This document shows positions 13,201-25,614 of a DNA stretch of 64,000 bases, piece by piece; position 1 is the first letter of the stretch; every line of letters starts with the position of its first letter. The translations under genes and the position numbers were made by a program. Below the pieces are notes generated by a model. It made no database searches and was not told the origin of the DNA. It saw nothing but the letters and a program-made list of their open reading frames with translations. Source of the stretch: Liquidambar formosana (taxonomy: Eukaryota > Streptophyta > Magnoliopsida > Saxifragales > Altingiaceae); NCBI GenBank assembly GCA_039720395.1, contig CM077831.1, positions 8,916,333 through 8,980,332 on the forward strand, read 5' to 3'.

Positions 13201-16200
13201 AAACAAAAGGATTGGGGAACAAGGAGAATAAGAGATCAAAAGGTAGAACATGGGAGACAAAAGTGGAAAACATGTGGGCCATGTCTCCACTAACATAACA
13301 CCAAGTCATTATCTCTTGGATGTCATATCCCTAAGATATGTTATATCTTACTATCTTAGAATTTTCCTTATTAGTGTTATGTGCAACTATATATAATCTG
13401 TCAACATAATTCTTATCCAGTCTGTATGTTTATTAAATTGTTCTCAAATGTTAGAGAATAGGATACATGACCGGAATCTGGGAGACTAACCAGATTGAGC
13501 CCCCACCTTGAGTTCTCTTGTGCTGGTGGGATGATTGTCTTTGCTGTATTTTGTTGGTTTAACTAGAACCTTTTAAGTCATTATATTTTTGGAGAAGATA
13601 AGCTATTTGGTAGTGGACCAGTACTCTAAGATGCATATATTGGCAATGTCCTGCCTAGAAATACTGAGATAAATAATACTATCAAGGGATTGAAACTTGA
13701 TTCAGATCACGAATGGCTCTCCTTCATTCATCTGAAGCTAAAATTGAATATCTATTGGATTTGAAACAATACGAGGTTTTCTCAGAAGAGCCTAGTGGAT
13801 CAAATAGCATATTCTCTCTGCTAACGCTAGTAAAGCATAGTCACAATGAAGTTTAAGATGAGATGCATTTCTTGCCTTTTTTTTTCCCTTGGGTGCAGTT
13901 GCCTTTTTTGGGTGGAACCTGCAATTTTTGTATTTTTTTTTTTTTACCATTTCATCCTCCATCTAAGAAAGTTCATTTCTTATGAGGAAAAAAATTATGG
14001 ATGTTTTAAGAATGTTTATTACCTAGATGTTTGTACAGTATGCATTTGTTAGGTGACTGGGGCTGCATGGCATGCAGTCTGATACTTTCTAACTCATTGT
14101 TTCTTTGGGTTTGTGTGTGTTTTGGGGGGGGGGGGGTGGTGGCAGAAAAGGGACCAACTTTTATGTCTTACTTTTATTTCTGTTAATATATCAGTAATGT
14201 ACTTTCTAATTTGACATGTCCTTCTCATTTCTTGGATATGTGGTATTTATTGAAGGTGCTATTGTTGTTTTGACACGTTTCATAGGGTGCTCGCAATTCC
14301 TTGCCTCGTGCTCGTGCTGCCCTGAAATACATAGTGTTAGCTTTATCTGGGCATATGGATGATGTACTAGCAAAATATAAGGTATTGCCTCATTCTTTGG
14401 CCTTTGATTAATATGTTTTATTCATAATGCTTGTATCTTCTATAAACCATCTTTTATCTAAGAAACCTTTTAAAATAAATTTGTAGTATTGTCAAGTTGT
14501 GAACTCAACCCTGTCTGAATGATGCCATTAGATGGAGTTTTTTGCTTGCTTTTGGATCCATTTGGTTCCTGAATATATTGATGTGTTGGAAAGGAAAATG
14601 TAACTGATGGCTTCGTTTCTAAGCATTTTTACGCATTTTGCTTTCCTTCATTCCTGTTAAGAACCAAACAGGTTTGGTGGCAACCAAATACCCCCTTAAT
14701 TTTTGTGAAGATCTGGATAGATAATTCATCTTAGCTTGTTAATTAATTGTCAGATATTAACTTCAGTTCTGTAACTTTCAGGAAGTTAGGCACAGAATTC
14801 TCTTTCTTGTGGAGATGCTGGAGCCTTTTCTTGATCCTGCCATAATTGCTCTGAAGAGTCCAATTGCCTTCGGAGATGTATCTTCCATTTGTCAGGAAAA
14901 GCATGAACGTACTTGTGCTATTGCTCTCAATGTCATCCACACAGCAGTACGAAAGCCTGCTGTTCTTCCTTCTCTAGAATCTGAATGGAGGCGTGGATCC
15001 GTTGCTCCAAGGTAGTAGATACATATAGTGAACATTGGAAAATAATTTTCCTAATTCCTTTAAAAGAAAAGATAAAGAAATTTTATTTTTTGGCTCACAC
15101 AAAAACAAAGAAAAACTAGGAGGCGTTACCTCATTTTTAAGGAACAAGGCAAACCCTAAAAATATTTTTAATAAGAAAACATTTTTATTTCCAAAAACCA
15201 GTGTGACTCTAATTTTAGAAAAGAACGATCTATGAACCAAGAATCAAGGGTTTTGGGGGATAAGTTGTGACATGGGAAGCTTTTGGGAAACATCCCATAG
15301 GCCAATGAGGCCTGGGTTAGTCTCCTAATCTAATTGGGTTAGTTTAATTCTTTTACCCATGAATATTATCGTTGAACATTAAAAATAAAAATAAAATAAC
15401 AGCATGCACATTAAATAGAATAAAACGCATCCATCCATCCATCCACAATAAAATAAATAAATAAGAAAAATACTAAAAGCAATAATAAATAAAAGAAATA
15501 GAGGAGAATTAGAGATAAAACAAAAAGAAAAAGAAAACCTAGGATACTCATTATCCTAAGGAGAACTTGAGTTCAAAAGAACACCTACCTACCTTTACTA
15601 GTTACCTAATAAGGATCAAAGTCCACGTAGTTCAAATTACCAATGGGGAGGCATCTTACTCCTCTCATGGAGAACTACATGTAATTATTCAGAAAACATT
15701 TGTATGAAAGAATTCTAATAAAAAGAGACTTTTATTGGGAAAAAATTTAGAACAAAATATTCATTTGGAAAGGTTTCCTCTTTTATTAAAATTTCGTTCT
15801 TACTAAAAAGCATAATCGTCCATGCTAGGGTTAGTCTGGGGGAAGGAGAATGATATCTTCTAAAATAGCCTACAATGCTAACAAACTATTCTAAAAGATA
15901 AGAATACTAATTGCATATTAAGGGTAAATATCCAAAATATCCCTCATAAAAAAAATTATAACCAAAAACCCCATAAAATAATTTTCCTATCGGGAAAAAA
16001 AACCCAAATAGGGTTAAAATATATCCGAAAAACCCAACACCTTAACTTCCATCCAACTCTGTTTAAATTATACAGCTTTTGGATTGACATACCCTTTTTA
16101 TAATTGTCTGTTTATTCATTTTCTTGTCCCTTTTATTTTTTATTTTTTTGTTTTTGTTTTTGTTTTTTTGTTCTTTTTTTTTATTTATTTGTGATAAGTG

Positions 16201-19200
16201 ACAAATAATCAATTTATTAGATAAACAAGATGGTAATACAAATTTTGAATAATTGTTTTTATGTTTTAATAAAAAATGTAATAAGGGTATTTTAGTTAAG
16301 AAATTTCATCACTTAAACGGAGTTGGATGGAAGTTAAGTTATTGGGTTTTTTTGGATATAGTTTATCCCTATTTGGGTTTTTCTGATAGAAAAATTATTT
16401 TATGGGGTTTTTGGATATAATTCTTTTTGAGGGATATTTTAGATATTTTCCCTAATTAAACATGACAACTACCTTACCTTTATGCTAAGCAAGATACTAT
16501 ATGATCAAGCAATCTCCATCAAAATACCATCACAAGAATGATAAGAAGATAAACACAAAATAATAATTATGCTACTCAGTGCTAGAGAGACTAACCACGC
16601 AAATTATATTCCCAAGGTGATATTCCATCAATCTCAAGGATAATGACAGTCATCATCACACCAAAACACACAAACATTATCACCCTATCAATCTCAAGAG
16701 CAATATTTAAGCACCAATCAAAAAGATAACAACTCCTACATATGCTATAGGACAATTTTCATGCAAATACCCTTAAAACATCCATCACGGCATCATTTAA
16801 CATTACTATTCAAGTCTGGACAGCATGTTAAAATTCTACAAAAATCATTCTTGTGCGAGCTGAACAACAATGTCATGCAACACAAAACTATCCCGTACTC
16901 TTACATGCAAAAACAGCAATTCAATGCAAAATATGCTAACACTGCATCCTATATGCAACCCCTATTTTCTAATATGAAAATATAAATTCCTAACCATAAT
17001 AATGCATATAATAAGCACAAAATTCATAGGAAAGCAACAACAAGAAAAACAATGCATAGCTTTTCTTATGGACGAACTTTTTTATGCTTAGAACTTCAGG
17101 TGAGAAGTTTTATGTATAAGTTCACTGTATGAAAGGTTTGATTATACTTTCTATTTAAACTTGCTACCCTAGAATGCAAAAACAATGGTGGTGCAATTGA
17201 AAAAACCTCTTAGCCTAGTCATGCAAAGATCTACTCTCTAAAAAGGATAATCCTCCTAAAACCCTATGAAGATGATCACTACGTGAGATGATTCCAACAT
17301 AAAAAATACTCAAAAACATGCATAGAAAGGCACCAAAAACTCTAGATCACCATTTACTATTCTATAATGAAAACCCCTATTTTTGGGAGAGAAAAAGGAG
17401 AATCGCTATTACACTAAAGATAATGATAATTATGCTAGATGATTCTCACATGAAAAACACTTAACAATATGCAGAGTCATGCCATAATGATGGTAAAGGC
17501 CTAAACTGACATCATGCTACAATGAATGTACTCATTCTAGAGAAAAAATTTGCTTAAAGGATAAGATTTACAGGATATCTTAGGAATCCTGGAAACACCA
17601 TGCAAAAATATTTATCATGCTCTCTAAACATACTCAACAATGAAAACCAATCATGATAAATACATTATGTACACATCCTGAACATGCGTCCTACAACAAA
17701 GAATCCATGGAGAATTGAAGAGGGATGACACTTACCCCTCGCAAAGCCTTTCTTCTCTCTTATTTCCTTCTTTTGCTAGCTTTGTTCTCTGTCTCTCTCA
17801 CCTACAAAATGCTCTTGAATCTCTCTCAAGGTGTGAGTAACAAGTAAATTCGTGCTCCTCTCTCTCTCTCTCTCTTGAATATAGGTGGTGTGTTAGAGTC
17901 CTTATGCTGAAATAGAGTCTCTATTTATAGGTAACCAACTCTAGGATCCAATGCTTGAGATTATTTTACCATATAATGAATCAATGGCTATTATTGAGTG
18001 TCTTGGGCCTAATGAAACTCAAAGTTACATAAAAAATGGATGGAACTTAGAAAAAATTCAATTGGAAAGTCAAAATTTGAAAAATATGGAAAAGGTTGCA
18101 AAATAGGAAAGAGCAGTAGGGAAGCCATCCAAGGGAGGATGGCTCAACCATCCAGGGTGGAAGGTGGCTGTGCAAGGCCAAACGGCCGCCCTGTGTAGGT
18201 GCCCACTCTTGTTTCCTTTTTGAGTTACCTTCCTTCCAAGTCATGTATATTGCTCAAATTGGGTCCAAATTCAATGATTCCAAAGTCGAAACAATCACGA
18301 TTCATTAAGGTATGATTCTAAAGGTTTAACTCTGCAATCGAACCAATTTTGTTTCAAATTAAAATAAAGCTTTTCAAATTGTATTTCAATATTAAATTAA
18401 GCTTGAAAGAACACAAGTTGACTCATTGATTTTGAAATTCTAAGTGCAAATCAAAGGTTATTTTCCAAAGAACTGAATCAATTTGAAAACCATTCAATTC
18501 TTAAATTGACTCTATAAAATAGCTTCCCTACATCAACACGAGCACAATGGAACAACTTGACAAGAATTCGAAAGTCAAACAGAAATTATGCAAGCAAAAG
18601 GACAAAAATGCCCTTCAAGTCTCAAATGTTCTTATTAACCATCAAAATTCATCCGGATTTGAACCAAGACACAGACATGATCTACATGAACCTAAAATGT
18701 AAATGATGGAATGCAAAAACAAACAAAAGCATGCATCCAATAATTGCCTAATTCGAAGAAGGAAAAAGGGCAAAAATGGCCTTTGAAACCCAGGAGCTTT
18801 AAATCTTATCTGAGACTTAAAGCAAACCTTAGGAAAGCACTTAGGGTTGAAAATGGGGAGTCTACGCATATATCATATTGTTGCTTAAATATTCAATTGT
18901 TAGAATTAGGGGTGTTAATGGTTCGGTTTGGTTCAGTTTTAGGGGAAATTTCAAACCAAACCATTATACTTCGGTTTTGTTCCTCCCAAACCAAAACCAA
19001 ACCATATTATAAAAAAACCAAACCAAACCAAACCATTATATTTCGGTTTGGTTCGGTTCGGTTTCGGTTTTAACCTATCGAGTAACAACAAATAATTGAA
19101 AATGAAAAAAATGATGTGCCAAACTCCAAATAAAAACATTTTTAATAAAAGCATTACATTAGCAACTAAAAAAAACAAACATTTTATTAAAATAGAAACA

Positions 19201-22200
19201 TATTGACATATATTAATATGTTAATATTACACACAACATTAATAGCTAGTTTAATACATGCCAATCTAAAAAAGGGAAAACAATAAGAAACTTAAAATCA
19301 ACAAAAACAAGCCCATTACCTATTTTACCCTTATTAGAATTGGGAATTTACAAACTTTAAGTTTATATATATATATATATATATAATATATAAAATTATA
19401 TATATATAGAATATATATTATATTTTTCGGTTTTTTCGGTTTTTCGGTTTGGTTCGGTTTTTTAAAACTGAAAACCAAAACCAAACCAATTAAGTTCGGT
19501 TTTCTAAAATTAAAACCATAACCGAACCTAATGACAAAAAAACCAAACCAAACCGTCCGGTTCGGTTTGGTTCGGTTTGGTTCTCGGTTTTAACCAAAAC
19601 CATTAACACCCCTAGTTAGAATTCTTGGCATGGCATGTTCTAAGGAGATTTGAACTTCTTATCTATTCTACTTTGCAAATGCTCAAGAGAATTGGTGTGA
19701 TAGGAGAAATGAGGCTGCATGTATATGAAGTTGAAGATTATTTAAATTCTTATCATGCTTATTTATACGAATCAAATTCCATTATAATGTTGTGATTTTT
19801 AATCTAATTTTTATTAAGTAGAAATTAAACATTTACTTGCATGATATATGATTTTCATGTTGTTCCCTTTTAAACTTTCAAATAAAGGTCACTGGATTTC
19901 TAAAGGTCTTTAAGTCAAACAAGGTGTCCCTCACTAAGTATTCTGTTTTATTATGTTGGATTGGTAATGTATTGATAAATATCTTCATGCAGTGTGCTTC
20001 TCTCAATATTGGAACCTCATATACAGTTACCGCCTGAAATTGACCTTTGCGTCTCTCCTTTTTCTAAAACATCCGAGCAAGAACATTCTAATGTTTCTTC
20101 TCTTTCTTCTTTACTTCGATATGGAGGAACTTCTTTGAAGTCCAATAGCCAAGATGAATCTGATGGAAAGACAGATGCTTCTGATACAGCTGTGAAGATG
20201 GACTTTTCTGAAGATGTCAGTCTTTTTTTTGGCCCGCCAGAACTGACGAGCATAGCACTGATAAATATTTCTAGCAGTCCTCATAAAAATTGGTCAAATT
20301 CTACTCATGGCAATGTAATCACAGAAGAGAAGCTTGTATTGGAGAATAAATTGTCTAACCAGTCTCTGAATGGCTTAATGTTGGATGCTGGTTTTTCTGT
20401 TGAATACTTTAACTTGCATGCAGATTATTTGCAACTTACAAATTATCGAGATATTGAGCTGAGGGCTTCTGAGTTTCGGCGTTTGGCTTTAGACTTACAC
20501 TCTCAGAGTGAGATTACTCCCGAGAGTCATGATGCTGCAATAGATGCTTTACTTTTGGCAGCAGAGTGCTATGTCAATCCCTTCATGATGTCTTTCAGAG
20601 CCAGTCATAACGTCATCAACCAGATGAACTGTAAAGGTGCAAAAATTCAACCAAACGATGAAATTTCAGAGCTAAGAAGGGTTTTTGGAAAGAATAATAG
20701 CAACTTGGAAACATTAGCCCATCTTGAAAGGAAGAGAGACAAAATTGTTCTTCAAATACTGCTTGAAGCTGCCCAATTAGACAAAGAGTATCAGAAAAAG
20801 GTATCAGATAGAGAGGATTGTCAATACTCCACTGAAGCCTATGATGAACAGGTCATAAATTTGTCTCCACTTGATACAGAATTCACAGATGCAATCACCT
20901 TGGTTCGACAGAATCAAGCTTTATTGTGTAACTTTCTGATTCAGCGGTTGAAAAGAGAGCAACACTCAATGCACGAAATTCTTCTGCAAAGTCTTCTGTT
21001 TTTGTTGCACTCAGCCACCAAGCTATTCTGCACTCCTGAACATGTAATTGATATCATATTGGGTTCTGCTGAGTACTTTAATGGGATGCTAACATCTTTT
21101 TATTATCAGTTCAAAGAAGGCAATTTCCAGCTGGATCCAGAAAAGGTGCATGAGGTGCAGCGCCGCTGGATGCTTCTTCAAAAATTGGTGATTGCTTCAA
21201 GTGGTGGTGATGAAGGGCCAGACATCGTAATCAATATCAACAAGGGTTTTCGGTATGGGAATTTGATTCCATCTTCAGCCTGGGTGCAGAGAATACCTAC
21301 ATTCTCTACTTGTGCTTTCCCTCTGGTTCGGTACCTTGGATGGATGGCAGTATCTCGTATTGCCAAACAGTATTTGAAAGAGCGGCTCAACCTTGTGTCA
21401 GATCTGTCACAGCTGACGTATTTGCTGTCTATTTTTGCCGATGATCTTGCACTAGTAGATAATGTTGTCAATAAAAGAGATGAAGATGTAAAAATTGAAC
21501 AATTAGAAGATAAACAAGATCCTTGTGTTGATGGAGACCAATCCTTTTGTGTTATCTACCCTGATCTCAGTAAATTCTTCCCTAATATGAAAAAACAATT
21601 TGAAGCTTTTGGGGAAATTATTTTGGAGGCTGTTGGATTGCAGTTGAGATCTCTTTCTTCTAGTATTGTGCCTGACATATTGTGTTGGTTTTCTGATTTG
21701 TGTTTGTGGCCGTTTCTCCAAAAAAACCAGCTTCGTAATAGTTCTGATCATTTGAAAGGTTACAGTGCGAAGAATGCCAAAGCAATCATACTATACATAC
21801 TTGAAGCAATTGTAGTTGAGCACATGGAAGCCATGGTGCCTGAAATACCTAGGGTGGTGCAAGTGCTGGTATCCCTTTGTAAAACCTCATACTGCGACGT
21901 GTCATTTCTTGACTCTATATTATGTCTGTTGAAGCCCATTATCTCATATTCTTTACATAAGGTGTCTGATGAAGAAAAATTGTTGATCGATGATTCATGC
22001 CTTAATTTTGAGTCTTTATGCTTTGATGAGCTTTTCAATAATATTAGGCACAAAAATGAGAATCAAGATAGTCCTGAGGAAAAAGTATACAGCAGAGCAC
22101 TCACAACTTTTATTTTGGCTTCTGTATTTCTTGATTTATCCTACCAACGAAAAAGGGAAGTTCTACAGTCCTTGATCTTGTGGGCTGGTTTTGCTACCTT

Positions 22201-23840
22201 TGAGCCAACAACTTTTCTCCATGACTATCTTTGTGCGTTTCAATGTGTTATGGAAAGTTGTAAAGTTTTGTTAGTTGAGACATTAAGAGTCGTCGGTATT
22301 ATCCCACTTCAGATGCCCCACTCTTTTGATGTCAACACTGGTGCCCTATGTAAGAATAGCTCAGAATCATGTTCATGGTTCCTCAATGATGTCTTTGATA
22401 GCTCTTGTCCAACTAAAGTTTCCAAGAAGCTTGGAAGTAACGGATCTGATGATGAGAACTCAAATAAAAAGGTTTATCATTTGTCGGGCGAAGAAATAGA
22501 ATATTTTTGTAATGACTTAGAGGCTCTGATTAGCAAACTTAATCCAACTGTAGAGTTCTGTTGTAAACTCCATCATCAACTGGCAAAGAAGCTGAATCTT
22601 ACATCAGCAGAGTGTTTCGTTTATTCAAGATGCTTGTCTTCAATTACAAAAAAAGTTGATAATGCTATAGGGGATGACAGCGAACATCTTTCTTCCCCTA
22701 ACTCAGTTGGCCAGTTCTCCGTTCATTGGAGGATTGGTCTTGAAGGACTTGCTCAAATCACTATGACGCTCCAAGAAATCCATTGCTGGGAAGTTGCATC
22801 TATGATGTTTGATTGTCTACTGGGAGTGCCCCGGAGTTTTTGCCTGGATGATATGCTTGGTTCTATTTGTTGTGCAATTAAAAATTTCTGTTGTAGTGCA
22901 CCAAAAATTGCTTGGCGCTTGCAGATTGATAAATGGTTATCAATTTTATTTGCGAGAGGTGTCCAGAGCTTCCACGAAAGTGAGGGTCCTCTGATTGATC
23001 TGTTCTGTACAATGTTGGGTCACCCCGAACCTGAGCAACGCTATATTGCACTCCAGCACTTGGGAAGACTTGTTGGCCAAGATGTGGATAGTGGAACAGC
23101 AATATTATCTTCTACATATCGCAATAAGCTAGTTTCACCTGACTTAGCTATTTCTGTTTCCGAGCCGATTTTATCTCTTCTGGTTTCGAGGACATGGGAT
23201 CAGGTGGCTGTTCTGGCATCATCTGATACATCATTACTCCTAAGGGCACATGCAATGACACTTCTTGTTCATTATACCCCGCTTGCTGACCAGCGCAAGT
23301 TACAATCATTTCTTGCAGCAGTTGATAGTGTTCTTCCTGGTTTTGGAAAACTTGCACATTCAACGTGTGAGGGGCCATTACTACAAATTTCAATAGCACT
23401 CATTGCTAGTGCTTGCCTATATTCGCCAACTGAAGATATATCTTTGATACCTGAAAATGTTTGGAGAAACATTGAGACTTTGGGAATGTCAAAAACTGGT
23501 ATGGTCTTTCCACCCTTTTTTTTTTTTTTTTTTTTTTGGAGTAAATTACAAGAAACTCCCTAATGTTCATTTCTTTTTCAAATAACCTCCCTAAAGAAAA
23601 AATCGATGCAATGTCCCTCCTTGGCTAGGTTTCAAGTGAAAAAACACTGTATCCATATCTCGTGCTGAATATACACCTATTCTTATAGTGTTTTTTTTCA
23701 TGCTATTTCTACTCATTTTTCACTCGAAACCTTGCCAAGGAGGGACATTGCATAAATTTTTTCTTTAGGGTGTTATTTGAAAAAAAGCTAAACATTTAAG
23801 AGGGTTTATTTATTTATTTATTTTATTTTATTTTAATATA

Positions 23841-23873
<33 letters not shown>

Positions 23874-25578
23874 AAAAAAAAAAAAAAATTATAAATATGA
23901 TGACATTTGATATAATTTTGATGAAGAGATGGGACCATGCTCCTCATTATATTTTAGTTTTATTTTTATTTTTTATTTTTTAATCTCTTGTTTTTTCTTT
24001 CTCAGAAGGAAAACTTGGGGATATAGAGAGAAAAGCTTGCCAAGCTTTGTGTAGACTAAGAAATGAAGGGGATGAGGCTAAAGAGGTATGTGGTAGGATG
24101 AAGCTAACAATGTGGTATTTATTTGATACTAGTGCAGAAAAAATCAAAAGCATTGTTCTTGAACAGGTCATGGCATTTTAGGCAGCCAAATATAATTAGG
24201 CCTGCAACATAATTGGGCAGAACATAATTATTTGGTTCATAATTAGTTTTTCTTCAGTAAATTGGAAATGAATCATGTTTTATATTTGATATTATCCTTG
24301 TAATTACTTGCTCAATCACACTTTTGGTTTAAGGTCCTGGAAGAAGTGCTCTCTTCAAGTTCTTCTAAACAATTCAACCCAGATTTCCGAAGCACTCGGG
24401 AATCAATTCTTCAGGTAATAAAATTTGCAAGTTCATGTTTCACGATCAAGCAGTGGATATTTATCAGTACCATAGTGATTAGCTGCATTTAGAAATCTAT
24501 ACTAAATGACAGTGAGATGGGGGATATCTTGTTTCCAATGGGACTGGCTTGTTTTTTTTTTTTAATTTTCCTTTTTAATATTTTTCGTTAGGTGCATTAG
24601 ATCAATGTAACAAGTAGTGATTTCAATGACATGTTGCACATCAATTTGCACCTACAGTTAGGGCTCATGGAAAATGTCTAGAGATGTAAATTTAACAAAC
24701 TCTAAGAGCCTTGCCTCATGCATATCCAGCACACACTGGATACATCTACTAAAATAAGCTTTCCCCCGTAGAGTTTATTTTATATATAGATAGAGTCCTT
24801 TTAATATTAGGTGAACCTGATGCAAAATTACATCAGGTGCACAAGATCTTACTGTTAAAATAAATGGAAGGCTAGGATGCATCATGGATTAAAAAACACA
24901 GATATATTCTCTTACCCGCCCCAATTCAGGGCAAAGCCACTTTACCTTAAGGGTTAACCTGTCTCCCTCCCTCACAATCAGATGATCTCTCCCTCACAAA
25001 AACCCTCAAACCCAACCTTCTCCATCATGTGTTTTCTGCCCAATTTTATATGGCAATCTATTCTAGAGTCAATGTTCGCGATTTTTTCCTTCTCTAAGTT
25101 TGCTTATAAATTGAGACAACGAATTTTCATCTTGATCTACCCATGAACCGCTAGTGATGAACTAGGTAAACGTACTTGAATGAACAGGTGACGGCAATGG
25201 TGAGGGGAATCAAGCTCGATGGCAAGGGGAATGAAACTAGAAGGCGATAGGAATGAAGCTTGACAGTGATGAATGGGGCTGCTTTTTCTGCACCTAAAGC
25301 TTCGAACGGTTAGCTTGTGCAACTCGTTCTAGGGACAGTAGGCTTGTGCAGCTGGTTCTAGGGTTAGGGTTTGGATCGAGAGTGATAGATGGAGATGCCT
25401 TCACACAAAATGAGGCTGAAATGGGATTACCCTCATTTGACCTGATTCAGTTTGGTTATTTGGGAGATCCTTAAGTGTCTTAAGTTGCATTTAATTATGG
25501 CCCTCCATTTAATTTAATGGTGAGATCTTGTGCACCTGATTTAATTTTGCATCAGGTGCACCGGATACTAAAAGGACC

Positions 25579-25614
<36 letters not shown>

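Larger units (their letters stand above)
7684..13300 (-). mobile_element. Complete Copia LTR retrotransposon, coding region decayed
   Basis: A 5.6-kb element in the minus orientation with 649- and 646-bp LTRs and a perfect 5-bp target duplication (CCAAG at 7679-7683 and 13301-13305). The PBS (TGGTATCAAAGC on the minus strand) lies just inside the 12655-13300 LTR. The order gag, protease, integrase, RT, RNase H places it in Ty1/Copia. Every module is broken or lacks a key residue, so it cannot mobilise itself. The LTRs differ by only a few percent by eye, which suggests a fairly recent insertion into intron 11. Confidence 0.95.
6637..14285 (+). other. Intron 11 (7.6 kb), expanded by a Copia element and a solo TRIM LTR
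   Basis: Donor CCAG|gtatgt and acceptor CATAG|GGTGCT flank 7,649 bp. Listed insertions (7295-7407 and 7684-13300) explain about 5.7 kb. The rest, 6637-7294 and 13306-14285, is AT-rich with a G14 run near 14125 and shows no gene or repeat that I can name. Confidence 0.8.
15012..19992 (+). other. Intron 13 (5.0 kb), repeat-filled
   Basis: Donor AAG|gtagta pairs in phase 2 with acceptor ATGCAG|TGTGCTT (AG plus T makes Ser). Two DNA transposons are listed separately. The remainder, about 15240-18895, is AT-rich repeat-like sequence. On the minus strand it contains CTATAAATAGAGAC (plus 17919-17932) downstream of which a GA-rich leader follows, as in many LTR promoters. I suspect a long LTR but could not find both ends. 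Confidence 0.5.

Noticed and set aside
14545..14697. Possible MITE in intron 12
   Set aside because: Only about 8 bp of inverted ends (TTTGGTT/AACCAAA), and no target duplication.
22809..22994. ORFs in other frames and strands across 20-23.5 kb
   Set aside because: Shadows of exon 14, which has the long continuous frame and in-phase junctions.
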